A DNA stretch of 64,000 nt from Streptomyces lomondensis (lineage in GTDB: Bacteria; Actinomycetota; Actinomycetes; Streptomycetales; Streptomycetaceae), in NCBI RefSeq assembly GCF_014651035.1, contig NZ_BMWC01000004.1, positions 310,001 through 374,000 of the forward strand, read 5' to 3'. Positions 15,810 to 24,172 of the stretch are shown here, piece by piece (the stretch's first letter is position 1; every line of letters starts with the position of its first letter). The notes under the pieces are model-generated. The model worked only from the letters and a program-made list of their open reading frames with translations, did not search any database and was not told the DNA's origin. The translations under genes were made by a program, and so were the position numbers.

Positions 15810-17047
15810 GCCGGGCTCCCCGCCTCGGGCGCGGGTGCGCACGGTGCCGGGAAGCGAAGACCGCTGCTCCGGGCCAGGCCGAGCATCTCCTCGTGCAGGG
15901 CCGCTCCGAGCGGCACGCCGTGGGCGCGCCGGTCGCGGCAGCGGGCGTCCTCCGGCCAGCCGGGGTAGCGCACCGGCTCGTCCGCCCGCACCGGCGGACA
16001 GCCGAGCAGGGCACCGAACAGGCCGGCCGCGTCGGTGAGGAACTCCTCCTCGGACCGGAGCCGCCCGGGGGCGACGGCGAGCAGGAAGCAGCCGATGTCG
16101 TCGTCAGGGCCCCCCGCCTCAGCCCCCTGCGGCACGGCGTCCGACGGGCCGAGTCCGGCCCCGGGCACGAGCGCGGACAGCACCTCCACCAGCAGGCCCA
16201 GCCCGAAGCCCTTGTAGGCACCGGTGTCGGGGGCGCCGCCGAGCCAGCTCAGGTGCGCCTCGCCGCGGTCGAAGGCGGCCGGGTCGGTCACCGGGGCGCC
16301 GTCCTCGTCGTGCAGCCAGCCCTCGGGCACGCTCCGCCCGGCGCGTGCCGCGGCCCGGATCCTGCCGGTGGGAGCCACCGTGGTGGCCATGTCCAGGACG
16401 AACGGCGGCCGGTCTCCGGCCGGGGCGGCCAGCGCGAGCGGGTTGGTGCCGAGCATGGGGGACCGTCCGCCGACGGGGCGGACGATCCGCTGCCGGCCGC
16501 AGTTGGCGGTGACCAGGCCCACCATGTGGTGCCGGACCGCGCGCAGGGCGTGGTGGCCCGCGCAGCCGAAGTGCGTGGCGCCCCGTACCGAGACCATGCC
16601 GACCCCGTACTCGCGGGCGCGCTCGACCGCCAGCTCCATGGCCTCGGCGGCGGCCCACAGCCCGAGCGCCCGACGGGCGTCGAGGAGAACGGAGGCACCG
16701 TGGTCGGCGACGATCCGCGGCTCCGCCCGGGGGTCGCACCGGCCCGAGTCGAGCAGCGGCAGATAGAGCCGGGTGAGGTTGGTGACGCCGTGACTGGTGA
16801 AGCCGGTCAGGTCGCCGTGGCACAGTGCCTCGGCGGCGGTTCCCGCGCGGTCCTCGGGCAGTCCCCGGGCGACGAGGACGTCGGCCACGAAGGCGAGGAG
16901 GTCCCGGTACGGCACCCGCACCCCGGCGTCGCCGGGGGCCCGGGGCGGCACGACACGCGGGCCGGAGCGAGGCGGCCCGTCCGCCGCGGTGGTAGTGGTC
17001 TTCGGGGTGGTGGAGGTGGGGGAGGTGCTGGAAGCCGTCGAGGTCAT
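15806..17047 (-). CDS. Ldh-type (malate/L-lactate dehydrogenase 2) oxidoreductase
   Basis: This 413-residue protein has family landmarks GDLTGFTSHGVTNL, VRGATHFGCAGHHAL (catalytic His segment), SPMLGTNPLALAAPAG and DTGAYKGFGLGLLVEVLSAL. Members reduce or oxidise 2-keto/2-hydroxy acids, including ureidoglycolate, sulfolactate, 2,3-diketogulonate and delta1-piperideine-2-carboxylate. The first 25 residues are a Ser/Thr-rich low-complexity run (STASSTSPTSTTPKTTTT) not typical of the family. The ATGA overlap with the M20 gene still supports the ATG at 17047. It lies between an M20 hydrolase and a MocA-type dehydrogenase. The substrate is unknown. Confidence 0.85.
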   Translation of the reverse strand: MTSTASSTSPTSTTPKTTTTAADGPPRSGPRVVPPRAPGDAGVRVPYRDLLAFVADVLVARGLPEDRAGTAAEALCHGDLTGFTSHGVTNLTRLYLPLLDSGRCDPRAEPRIVADHGASVLLDARRALGLWAAAEAMELAVERAREYGVGMVSVRGATHFGCAGHHALRAVRHHMVGLVTANCGRQRIVRPVGGRSPMLGTNPLALAAPAGDRPPFVLDMATTVAPTGRIRAAARAGRSVPEGWLHDEDGAPVTDPAAFDRGEAHLSWLGGAPDTGAYKGFGLGLLVEVLSALVPGAGLGPSDAVPQGAEAGGPDDDIGCFLLAVAPGRLRSEEEFLTDAAGLFGALLGCPPVRADEPVRYPGWPEDARCRDRRAHGVPLGAALHEEMLGLARSSGLRFPAPCAPAPEAGSPA

Positions 17048-18456
17048 CGGGCGGAGATCCTGTCCTCGGCCGCGCCGGGCGCGGCAGCCTGGTGAGCGTG
17101 GGGTTCTTCGGTGGCAGCGCCGCCGGGCGGCGGGTGGCGGACGCGGGCGACGAGCAGGCGGGCGATCTCGTCGGCGTACCGGTCCAGGTCGGCCAGGTCG
17201 GCGTACTCACCGGCGGCGTGCGCGCGGTTGGTGTCCAGATCGCCGGGGCCGAAGACCGCCGTGTAGGCGTCGGAGACCTCCGCCATCCAGATCGCGTCGC
17301 AGGTGAAGGCCGGTTCCTCGTCGGGCCAGCGCACCAGGCCCGCATGCCGTTCCAGCAGTTCCTCGGCCCACGGCGCGCGGCCTCGGCCGTCCAGGGCGGG
17401 CAGGCCGCGCTTGCACCAGTGCAGGGACGTGATGCGGGCCGCGTCGGCGGCCGTCCTGGCCAGGTCCCGGGTGCCGGCCGCCCCGGCGGAGAAGGCGGCG
17501 AGCGCCTCGTCCAGTGCTTCCCGCAGCGCGGCTTCGGCGGCTTCGCCGGCCGCCCGGGAACCGTAGGAGACGTTGAGCAGCAGCCGGCCGGTGCCGTAGA
17601 CCCGGTTGTGCCGCTCGCCGGTGTGCAGGCCCGCCACGCACACCCTGCCGTCCCGGATCCGCGGTGGCAGGGCGCGGGCCAGGTGGTGGGCGATGTGCCC
17701 CAGCAGCACGGTCGCGTTGTGCCCGGCCTCGGGGCGATCGTCCACGGCGTCCTCGCCCGCGACGCGTACGACGGCCGTCATGGACGCCGTCGACCGGGGC
17801 AGGAAGCGGTGACCGGTGGGTTCGCAGAACATGTTCAGACCGCCGGTGAACCCGGCCTCCACCAGCGGCCTGGTGCCGAACGTCCCCATGGCGCCGCCTT
17901 CTTCACCGGCGACGGCTTGGACGAGCACGCCGACCCGCCGGCCCAGGTCCGGTTCCGCGGCCCGGGCCGCCCGGATGCCGGCGAGCAGGGCGACGGCGGG
18001 GCCCTTGGCGTCGATCGCTCCCCGGCCGGTGAAGCGCCGTCCGTCGAAGTGGGCCGGCCACCACCCGGCCACGGTGTCCAGGTGGACGTTGAACATCACC
18101 GTGTCCCGCCGCGGGAGCCGCGGACCGAGGCTCAGCACCAGGCTGGGCTGGCGGGCCAGGAACGTCTCGTCCCGCGCCGCCTCCCGGACCGTCAGCGGTA
18201 CGTCGTCCCGGCACAGCACGCCCGGTTCCGCCGGGGCGTGGCGCAGCACCCGCAGGCCGAGCTTCGCCGCGGCCGTCGCATAGGTACGCCCGGCCTCCCA
18301 CAGGGCCACGGCCGGGCCGCCGTCGCCCGTCTCCAGCGGCCCGGCCGTGGGGATGTCGAGCAGGCCGAGCAGCAGCTCGTGGTCGGCCGGTGTCAGCCGT
18401 GCGGGAGGCGACAGGGCGATCGACCCGGCAGGGCGCCGGGCGGGGAGGTCAGCCAT
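17044..18456 (-). CDS. M20-family metallohydrolase (peptidase/deacylase)
   Basis: This 470-residue protein resembles M20 dizinc hydrolases such as acetylornithine deacetylase and succinyl-diaminopimelate desuccinylase. It shows NVHLDTVAGWW (His ligand and Asp), GRGAIDAKGP (bridging Asp), AGEEGG (catalytic Glu pair) and MFCEPTGHRFLPR in the lid/dimer domain. It is longer than typical single-purpose deacylases by 60-80 residues. A role in removing an acyl or aminoacyl group from an amine is plausible in a pathway with aminotransferases. The ATG at 18456 overlaps the isomerase stop by 8 nt, and its TGA overlaps the Ldh ATG. Confidence 0.83.
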   Translation of the reverse strand: MADLPARRPAGSIALSPPARLTPADHELLLGLLDIPTAGPLETGDGGPAVALWEAGRTYATAAAKLGLRVLRHAPAEPGVLCRDDVPLTVREAARDETFLARQPSLVLSLGPRLPRRDTVMFNVHLDTVAGWWPAHFDGRRFTGRGAIDAKGPAVALLAGIRAARAAEPDLGRRVGVLVQAVAGEEGGAMGTFGTRPLVEAGFTGGLNMFCEPTGHRFLPRSTASMTAVVRVAGEDAVDDRPEAGHNATVLLGHIAHHLARALPPRIRDGRVCVAGLHTGERHNRVYGTGRLLLNVSYGSRAAGEAAEAALREALDEALAAFSAGAAGTRDLARTAADAARITSLHWCKRGLPALDGRGRAPWAEELLERHAGLVRWPDEEPAFTCDAIWMAEVSDAYTAVFGPGDLDTNRAHAAGEYADLADLDRYADEIARLLVARVRHPPPGGAATEEPHAHQAAAPGAAEDRISAR

Positions 18457-19414
18457 GCCGCCCCCCGCCGGCGAGGGGGGTGCGGGCAGGCCGGATGTCC
18501 TGCCGTACGAGCCGCTCCAGGTGCCGGCCGTAGCGGACGAACGCCGCCACACCGTCGGCGTCGGTGGTGTCGTGGCCCTGGTGCGGCCGCAGGTGGGTGT
18601 GCGGTTCGATCGACCACGCCCCGGTGTAGCCGTGGTCCAGGAGGGCCCTGAGGCAGGAGCGCACACCGGACTCCCCGTCCCCGGGCAGCGTGTAGGTGAC
18701 CTGGCCGCCCGGTCCGGTGCGGGCGTCCTTGACGTGCACGTGGGCGACATGGCCGATGATGTCGCCCAGCAGCGCGCGGGCGTCGTAGCCGTAGGGCACG
18801 CCGTTGCCGATGTCGAACAGCAGCCGCAGCGCGGGACCGCCGGCCCGGTCCAGGAGTTGAAGCATCCGGTCGGCCCGGGCGCCGGCCCAGCCGGTGCAGT
18901 TCTCGTGCAGCAGCACCAGCCCGTGCTGCTCCGCCTGCCGGACCAGCAGGGTCATCCGGGCCAGCACCCGCTTGCCCCACTCCTCCTCGTCCAGACCGGC
19001 GTTGGGGTAGGACATCACCCGGACGTAGCGGGTGCCCAGGGCGGCGCAGCGCCGGGCCAGCACCCGCAGCTCCGCCTCGTCGTCCTCGAAGCGGCCGGTG
19101 ACCGGACGGCTCCAGTTGGCTATCCGGGAGTCGACGCAGACGACGTCGAGTCCTGCTGCCGCGATCCGGTCGGCCAGGCCGGCGAAGGCCCGGTCGTCCA
19201 GGTCGGCGACCGCGACGCCGTCGACGTTGCGCAACTCGATGGCACCCCAGCCGAGTTGGCGCAGTGCGTCCAGTTGCCCGGCGAGATCCGCCGCGGCCTC
19301 GTCCCCGATGCCGGCGAAGCGGATGCCGGGAGCCGCGTGTCCGGCGCGGTCGCTCCCGGGCAGGCCGGACGGGGGCCGCCGGCCGTTCCCTCCGGAGGGG
19401 TGGTCAACGCCCAT
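18449..19414 (-). CDS. Xylose-isomerase-like TIM-barrel protein (sugar isomerase/epimerase)
   Basis: This 321-residue protein has the AP_endonuc_2/xylose-isomerase-like barrel: GWGAIELRNVDG, VMSYPNAG, LHENCTGW with a metal-binding Glu, LLFDIGNGVPYGYDARAL, AHVHVKDAR and WSIEPHTH. These residues form the usual divalent-metal site. Relatives include inosose dehydratase/isomerase, hexulose epimerases and 3-dehydroshikimate dehydratase. With two MocA-type dehydrogenases in the operon, an inositol-like or keto-sugar substrate fits. The ATG at 19414 has AAGGAGG 9 nt upstream and overlaps the previous gene's stop by 11 nt. Confidence 0.83.
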   Translation of the reverse strand: MGVDHPSGGNGRRPPSGLPGSDRAGHAAPGIRFAGIGDEAAADLAGQLDALRQLGWGAIELRNVDGVAVADLDDRAFAGLADRIAAAGLDVVCVDSRIANWSRPVTGRFEDDEAELRVLARRCAALGTRYVRVMSYPNAGLDEEEWGKRVLARMTLLVRQAEQHGLVLLHENCTGWAGARADRMLQLLDRAGGPALRLLFDIGNGVPYGYDARALLGDIIGHVAHVHVKDARTGPGGQVTYTLPGDGESGVRSCLRALLDHGYTGAWSIEPHTHLRPHQGHDTTDADGVAAFVRYGRHLERLVRQDIRPARTPLAGGGRHG

Positions 19415-20462
19415 GGGTGATCGCCTCCTTGCGGCGGGTCGTGCCACCGGTGGGGGGTACGGCGGCCTGCTCGCCGGCGGCCAGCCGCTTCGCCTCGTCG
19501 AGCAGTTCGACCGTGCGCACGTGCAGGCCGAGGTCGTCGGCTCCGAGGCCGTCGGGGGCCCCGCCCTCGGCGAAGCCGCGGTAGGCCCGCGTCAGGCATG
19601 CCGTGAGGGAGTCGTCGGGGAAGACCTCACGCGTGGTGTGGCCGTCACGCGTGATCTCCAACTGGGCGAAGTCGTCGTCCTGGCCGACCGCGTAGTGCCC
19701 GACGACCCTGCCGTCCGCCATGTCGAGGGCGATCCGCCGCTGGCGCACCGGTGCGGACAGGTCGGACAGCACCTCGCTGCGGATCCCGCCCGCGTGCCGC
19801 AGTTCGAGGTGCGCGCTGCCCATGCGCGGCACGGTCACCGGCCCCACCCGCAGGTCGGCGCCGGTGGCGCGGTACACCTGCGCGTCGCCCAGGAGGCGCA
19901 GGAGGACGCCCACCGCGTGCGGTGCCTCCACGTCGAAGGCGGAGGTGTGGCTGCTGCTGCCGAGGGAGCGCCGGAACCGTGGCTTGTGCTGGGTGACGGA
20001 CACCGAACGCACCCCGCCGAGCCTCCGGTCACCCAACAGTTGGACCAGACGCTGGGTCAGCGCGCTGTGCAGCCAGGGCGCCACCACCGACAGGCGCAGC
20101 TCGTGTTCCCGCGCGAGACGCAGCAGGCTCCGGAGGGCCTCCCGGTCACCGGCCAGCGGTTTCTCCGTCAGGATCCGCGAGAACCCGAGCGCGGCGACCT
20201 CGCGGAGCACCTCGACGCGCACGGCGGGCGGGGTGCACAGGTGGACGACCGTCCGCGCCGGGTCCAGCAGATCGCACGCCTGGCGCAGGGAATCGGCGAT
20301 CAGCAGGTCCCCCCGCCCGGCCGGGGAGGCGTTCCCGGGGTCCACGCCCACGATCGGGTGATCAGCGAATGCTCCGAGGGCCTGGGAGCGCGCACGCAAC
20401 AGCACGGGCACATGCAGTCCCAGGCCGGCGCGGCCCAAGCCGACGATCAACGTGCACAGCAC
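19404..20462 (-). CDS. Gfo/Idh/MocA-family oxidoreductase 2
   Basis: This 352-residue protein has the N-terminal nucleotide-binding motif IVGLGRAGLGLHVPVL from residue 6 and the lysine motif TEKPLAGD near residue 98. It diverges clearly from the first MocA-type protein in the operon, so it is not a recent duplicate. GTG at 20462 is the chosen start because a GGGGGG tract lies 7 nt upstream and the nucleotide-binding strand begins immediately (MLCTLIVGLG). It is the first gene of the seven-gene minus-strand operon. It is probably driven from the 570-bp divergent spacer shared with the EF-hand gene. The substrate is unknown; a polyol or keto-sugar is likely. Confidence 0.85.
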   Translation of the reverse strand: MLCTLIVGLGRAGLGLHVPVLLRARSQALGAFADHPIVGVDPGNASPAGRGDLLIADSLRQACDLLDPARTVVHLCTPPAVRVEVLREVAALGFSRILTEKPLAGDREALRSLLRLAREHELRLSVVAPWLHSALTQRLVQLLGDRRLGGVRSVSVTQHKPRFRRSLGSSSHTSAFDVEAPHAVGVLLRLLGDAQVYRATGADLRVGPVTVPRMGSAHLELRHAGGIRSEVLSDLSAPVRQRRIALDMADGRVVGHYAVGQDDDFAQLEITRDGHTTREVFPDDSLTACLTRAYRGFAEGGAPDGLGADDLGLHVRTVELLDEAKRLAAGEQAAVPPTGGTTRRKEAITHGR

Positions 20463-21034
20463 GTCTCGACCCCCCTTTGTGCATCTTTTCAGAAAGTCAT
20501 ATTCGAGTATTGATTCAAGCTCGGGTATTTTGAAAACGATGTGCCTACCCATTCCATCGCCCCAGGAAACGCGTATGGCAGTTCTTGTGAAATGTGCGGC
20601 GAATGGGGCGCGGGTTGCGTTGGCGCGGCCTCGACGCATCGTATCCGATGGTGGCCTTCTCCGCCTTTGGTCTCGCCACTTCCGCGGTCGACGGGAAGAT
20701 GGCTGAAATGAACGTCGAGAGCGGCGGTGATGTCCGTCCGGCTGGGCAGGTGGGGCGATTCTGTCGGTACAGCCGAACCTGCGGGCGAAAACAATCGGCC
20801 GTGAGGAGGAGGCCGGCCTTCCGGGAAAAATGTTTCTGCGGTTTCGACGTTCTCGCGTTCCATTGACAGGTCTCGACGGCTGCCAGTACTCATGTAGCTT
20901 GCAGCGAGGCGTTGGAATTTCGTCTTGCATGGGGCGGTTGATCGCCCGGACCTGTGCTCGGGTTTTTCATTCTCCCTTGGTTTGGGTGCGAGACTGCCGG
21001 TTTTCGCCGCAGCTTTCCGACGACAAGGAGTGAG
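20463..21034. promoter_or_regulatory. Divergent spacer between the dehydrogenase operon and the EF-hand/aminotransferase cluster
   Basis: This 572-bp stretch is visibly richer in A+T than its surroundings and holds no convincing gene. It contains an imperfect inverted repeat close to the minus-strand start: GCATCTTTTCA at 20481-20491 and TGAAAACGATG at 20531-20541. A strong -35-like TTGACA points toward the EF-hand gene, and a small GGGCG/CGCCC hairpin sits at 20932-20947. It must carry both promoters and is the obvious control point for the whole biosynthetic region. Confidence 0.6.
20863..20892 (+). promoter_or_regulatory. Candidate promoter for the EF-hand/biosynthetic transcript
   Basis: TTGACA at 20863-20868 is a consensus -35. 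With an 18-bp spacer the -10 position is TACTCA (20887-20892), a weak match. It would give a 5' leader of roughly 135 nt before the ATG at 21035. Confidence 0.35.
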
Positions 21035-21574
21035 ATGTCCAACAAGACTGCCCAGGTCGAGCGTCTTCAGCAGCGCTTCGGGCTGTACGACACCGACGGG
21101 GACGGACTGATCCAACGCGGCGACCTGGTGGCCGAGGCCCGGCGCATCGTCGAGGCCTTCGGCGAGCCGGAAGGCTCACCCAAGGCCCAGGCACTGCTGC
21201 ACGCCTACCCGCACATGTGGGACTACATGATGGAACAGGCCGGCCTCGGCGCCGACCAGTCCCTGACGCTCGAGCAGTTCGTCGACATCGCCGGCACCCA
21301 GATGCTGAGCCGGGGCGCGGCCGGCTTCAGCACCGTGCTCCGGCCCAGCATCCGCGCGATGGTCGACCTCTGCGACGTCGACGGCGACGGGCAGGTCGAT
21401 CCGGCGGAGTTCCGGAAGTGGCTCGCCGCCATCGGCAACGACCGGGTAGACGCCGACAAGGTGTTCCGCCAGGTGGACACCAACGGAAACGGGCAGCTGT
21501 CCGTCGAGGAACTCGTGGCCGCGGTGGGCAAGTACCACGCGGGCGAGCTCGACGCCCCGCTGCTGGGTGTCTGA
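21035..21574 (+). CDS. Calerythrin-like EF-hand protein 1
   Basis: This 179-residue protein has three canonical EF-hand loops: DTDGDGLIQRGD near residue 19, DVDGDGQVDPAE near 115 and DTNGNGQLSVEE near 149. A degenerate fourth site near residue 75 (GADQSLTLEQF) completes the arrangement. This order, with site 2 lost, is that of calerythrin and the sarcoplasmic calcium-binding proteins, so cytosolic Ca2+ binding is very likely. The ATG at 21035 follows AAGGAG at 4 nt. It is the first gene of the plus-strand cluster and overlaps the next gene by 8 nt. Its role in the cluster, whether buffer, sensor or enzyme partner, cannot be told from sequence. Confidence 0.9.
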   Translation: MSNKTAQVERLQQRFGLYDTDGDGLIQRGDLVAEARRIVEAFGEPEGSPKAQALLHAYPHMWDYMMEQAGLGADQSLTLEQFVDIAGTQMLSRGAAGFSTVLRPSIRAMVDLCDVDGDGQVDPAEFRKWLAAIGNDRVDADKVFRQVDTNGNGQLSVEELVAAVGKYHAGELDAPLLGV

Positions 21575-22145
21575 GCCGCAGGCCGGCCGGGGCCGCTCCG
21601 GGCGCGAGACGCTCCGAGCGGCCCCATGCCCGCGGACCCTGCCGGGTCGCGCGGGACCGGGGGACGGGTCACGGCCCGCCGAGCCTCGCGAGACCCGTCG
21701 ACCGGCCGATACGGCGGGCCCGCCGGCGACCGGACTCCTCCTCGTGCGTGCCGCCCTGGTGCTGCTCGCCCTGGGGCAGGGACTGCCCGGGCTGTGGGCG
21801 CTGTTCGCGCCGCGGTCCTTCTACGGCGAGTTCCCTTTCCCGGGCCTCGGGTGGGTCGCCAGATTCCCGCCGTACAACGAACACCTGGTGCGCGATCTCG
21901 GCGCCCTGTCGCTCGGCCTGACGGCGGTCCTGATTGCGGCCGCTGTCGTCCCCGAGCGGCGCCTGGTGCGGGCGGCGGCCTTCGGATGCCTCGGCTTCAC
22001 GATTCCGCACCTGATTTTCCACGTCGCGCATCTCGGGCGCTTCGACACCGCGGACGTGGTCGGGCAGCTCGTCTCACAGGTGGCCCCGATCGTTGTTTCG
22101 GGATGGGTCCTGCTGTTGAGCCGGCGGGATCGAGAAACAGGATGA
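21567..22145 (+). CDS. Four-helix membrane protein (hypothetical)
   Basis: This 192-residue protein has about 55 N-terminal polar, Pro/Arg/Gly-rich residues and then four hydrophobic segments: LLLVRAALVLLALGQGLPGL, LGALSLGLTAVLIAAAVV, AAFGCLGFTIPHLIFHVAHL and VVSGWVLLLS. A conserved-looking NEHLVRDLGA precedes helix 2, and histidines lie in helix 3. The pattern resembles small uncharacterised actinobacterial membrane proteins; no function is known to me. The GTG at 21567 overlaps the EF-hand stop (TGA 21572-21574). A later start nearer the first helix is possible, since the first 55 residues are low complexity. It lies between two EF-hand genes. Confidence 0.62.
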   Translation: MSEPQAGRGRSGRETLRAAPCPRTLPGRAGPGDGSRPAEPRETRRPADTAGPPATGLLLVRAALVLLALGQGLPGLWALFAPRSFYGEFPFPGLGWVARFPPYNEHLVRDLGALSLGLTAVLIAAAVVPERRLVRAAAFGCLGFTIPHLIFHVAHLGRFDTADVVGQLVSQVAPIVVSGWVLLLSRRDRETG

Positions 22146-22156
22146 ATTGCCATTCT

Positions 22157-22214
22157 CACTCGTACGAGTGGGTTGGCGGGGCCTGCCCCGGTAAGTATCT
22201 GAACCGCGGGTTCA
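22157..22214. promoter_or_regulatory. Three consecutive palindromes upstream of EF-hand gene 2
   Basis: Within 58 bp lie a 14-bp perfect palindrome CACTCGTACGAGTG (22157-22170), a CGGGGC-CT-GCCCCG hairpin (22177-22190) and TGAACC-CGC-GG-like inverted arms TGAACC/GGTTCA (22200-22205 and 22209-22214). They fill the 94-bp gap before the ATG at 22240. They could be an operator, an mRNA processing or attenuation structure, or a weak terminator. Confidence 0.5.
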
Positions 22215-22239
22215 CAGAAGAAAAAAGAAAGGAAGAAGC

Positions 22240-22770
22240 ATGACGACTTCCGTACAGGAAGAGCGGCTGCGTCGCCGTTTCGATATGTGGGACAAGAACG
22301 GCGACGGCACCGTCGACCGCAGTGACTGGGCCGAGGAGGCGCAGCGCATCCTGGCCTCGTTCGGGGAAAGCGAGAGTTCCCCGAAGGGCCGGGCTCTCAC
22401 CGAGGCGTACCTCGGTATGTGGGAGTACGTGGCCGGGCAGGCGGGAATCGGCCCGGACGGAGCGCTGGGCTTCGGCGAGTTCGCGGAGGTGGCCCAGAAG
22501 CAGGTGCTCGAACGCGGGCAGGCCGGCTTCGACCAGGTGCTGCGCCCGACGATCAGCGCGATCGCGAACCTGTGCGACACCGACGGCGACGGCCAGATCA
22601 GCCCTGCGGAGTTCCAGCGCTGGATGCAGGCCGTCGGCAGTGACGAGACCACCGCGGACACGGCGTTCGGTCAGATCGACACCGACGGCGACGGTCAGCT
22701 GTCGGTCGAGGAGCTCGTCGAGGCGGTACACCGCTACCACTCCGGCGAGCTGGAGTTCGCCCTCCTCTGA
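22240..22770 (+). CDS. Calerythrin-like EF-hand protein 2
   Basis: This 176-residue paralogue of the EF-hand protein 1.2 kb upstream has the same layout: loops DKNGDGTVDRSD near residue 18, DTDGDGQISPAE near 113 and DTDGDGQLSVEE near 147, with a degenerate second site. The two proteins are clearly related but differ at many positions, so the duplication is not recent. AAAGGAAG supplies the ribosome-binding site for the ATG at 22240. The gene sits 139 bp before the first aminotransferase. Ca2+ binding is near certain from the loops; the biological partner is unknown. Confidence 0.9.
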   Translation: MTTSVQEERLRRRFDMWDKNGDGTVDRSDWAEEAQRILASFGESESSPKGRALTEAYLGMWEYVAGQAGIGPDGALGFGEFAEVAQKQVLERGQAGFDQVLRPTISAIANLCDTDGDGQISPAEFQRWMQAVGSDETTADTAFGQIDTDGDGQLSVEELVEAVHRYHSGELEFALL

Positions 22771-22909
22771 CCGTCCGGGACCCACCCGGTCACCCGCTCA
22801 TGCGTCCGGCGCCCCCGGCCCCACCGGGGAGCGCCGCCGTAGGCGCGCACCGGCCCCCTTCCTGCCGACGGCCCGGCCCGCCTCCGTCACCACCGCCACG
22901 AGAGGAACC

Positions 22910-24172
22910 ATGCGCGACGCATTCTCCGGACCGAGGAACGGCAGGCACGGCAGGGCGACCGGTGGCGCGGCCGGCCCAGCGATCGGCCCTGCGGCCGGCA
23001 CCGCGGCCGGCGCTTCGGGGTCGGTGCCCTTCTTCACCCAGGCCCGGACCTTCGAAGCCCTCTGGCCGGACATCCGGTCCCGGCTGGCCGAGGTCTTCGA
23101 CGACGGCAAGTTCTCGCACGGCCGGCAGGTCGCCCGGTTCGAGGAGGCCCTCGCTAGATGGACCGGCGCACGCTACGCGGTGGGCGTGAACAGCGGCACC
23201 GACGCCCTGGTACTGCTGCTGCGCGCCTGCGGGCTGCAGCCCGGCGACGAGGTCATCGTCCCCGCGTTCACCTTCGTGGCCTCGGCCTCCGCCGTCGTGC
23301 TGGCGGGCGGCCGACCGGTCTTCGCCGACATCGACCCCGTCACCTACACGCTCGATCCCAAGTCCGCGGCCGACGCGGTCACCCCGCGCACCCGCATGAT
23401 CATGCCCGTCCACCTGTTCTGCCAGATGGCGGACATGGACGCGCTGCTCGACGTCGCGCGCCGGCACCGGCTGACGGTGGTGGAGGACAGCGCGGAGGCC
23501 ATCGGCATGCGGTGGAACGGCGTACACGCCGGGCTGCTGGGAGCCGGCGGTGTGCTCTCGTTCTTCCCCACCAAGACGCTCGGTGCCCTCGGGGACGCCG
23601 GGGCGATCCTCACCGACGATCCCCGACTCGCCGAGACCGCCGGGGCGTTGCGCCACCACGGGCGCTACGGCCGTACGCTGGCCCACTTCCCGGGCATCAG
23701 CAACGAGACCACCGTCAACGGTGTCAACAGCAAGATGGACGACATCCAGGCCGCCGTCCTGCTCGCCAAACTCACGCGGCTGCACGAGGACATAGCCCGC
23801 AGGGCCCGGCTCGCCGCCGCCTACACCGAACGGCTGGCCGGCACGCCCGGCGTGCTGCGGCTGCCCACGGTGGTGCCCCGCACCGCACGGACCAACCCCG
23901 TCTTCTACGTCTACCTCGTCGAGGCCGAGCTGCGTGACGAGCTGGCCGCGTACCTGGCCGCGCACGGCGTGGGCACCGAGACGTACTACCCGGCCCCGCT
24001 GCACCTCCAGGAGTGCTTCGCGTCTCTGGGGCACCGCCGGGGCGACTTCCCGCACGCCGAGGCGGCCTGCGAGCGCACGATCGCCCTGCCGCTGTACCCC
24101 GACATGAGCCTCGACGACGTCGACCGGGTGTGCGACCTCGTCCGCCGTTTCGCGACGGGGAGGCCGGCGTGA
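22910..24172 (+). CDS. DegT/DnrJ/EryC1/StrS-family PLP aminotransferase 1
   Basis: This 420-residue protein starts with about 38 Gly/Ala-rich residues and then shows the full DegT fold: GVNSGTDALVLLLRACGLQP, GDEVIVPAFTFVASA, VFADIDPVTYTLDP, VEDSAEAIGM and the PLP lysine K222 in FFPTKTLGALGD. These enzymes aminate keto-sugars, inososes or cyclic precursors of aminobenzoates. The ATG at 22910 follows AGAGGA at 3-4 nt. GTGA overlap with the next aminotransferase indicates coupling. With the dehydrogenases encoded on the opposite strand, a ketone made by a MocA-type enzyme would be a natural substrate (inference). Confidence 0.9.
   Translation: MRDAFSGPRNGRHGRATGGAAGPAIGPAAGTAAGASGSVPFFTQARTFEALWPDIRSRLAEVFDDGKFSHGRQVARFEEALARWTGARYAVGVNSGTDALVLLLRACGLQPGDEVIVPAFTFVASASAVVLAGGRPVFADIDPVTYTLDPKSAADAVTPRTRMIMPVHLFCQMADMDALLDVARRHRLTVVEDSAEAIGMRWNGVHAGLLGAGGVLSFFPTKTLGALGDAGAILTDDPRLAETAGALRHHGRYGRTLAHFPGISNETTVNGVNSKMDDIQAAVLLAKLTRLHEDIARRARLAAAYTERLAGTPGVLRLPTVVPRTARTNPVFYVYLVEAELRDELAAYLAAHGVGTETYYPAPLHLQECFASLGHRRGDFPHAEAACERTIALPLYPDMSLDDVDRVCDLVRRFATGRPA

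Noticed and set aside
15809..15842. Upstream GTG/ATG start for MocA-type gene 1
   Set aside because: It would extend into the preceding gene with low-complexity residues; the ATGA overlap at 15806-15809 is the usual coupling in this operon.
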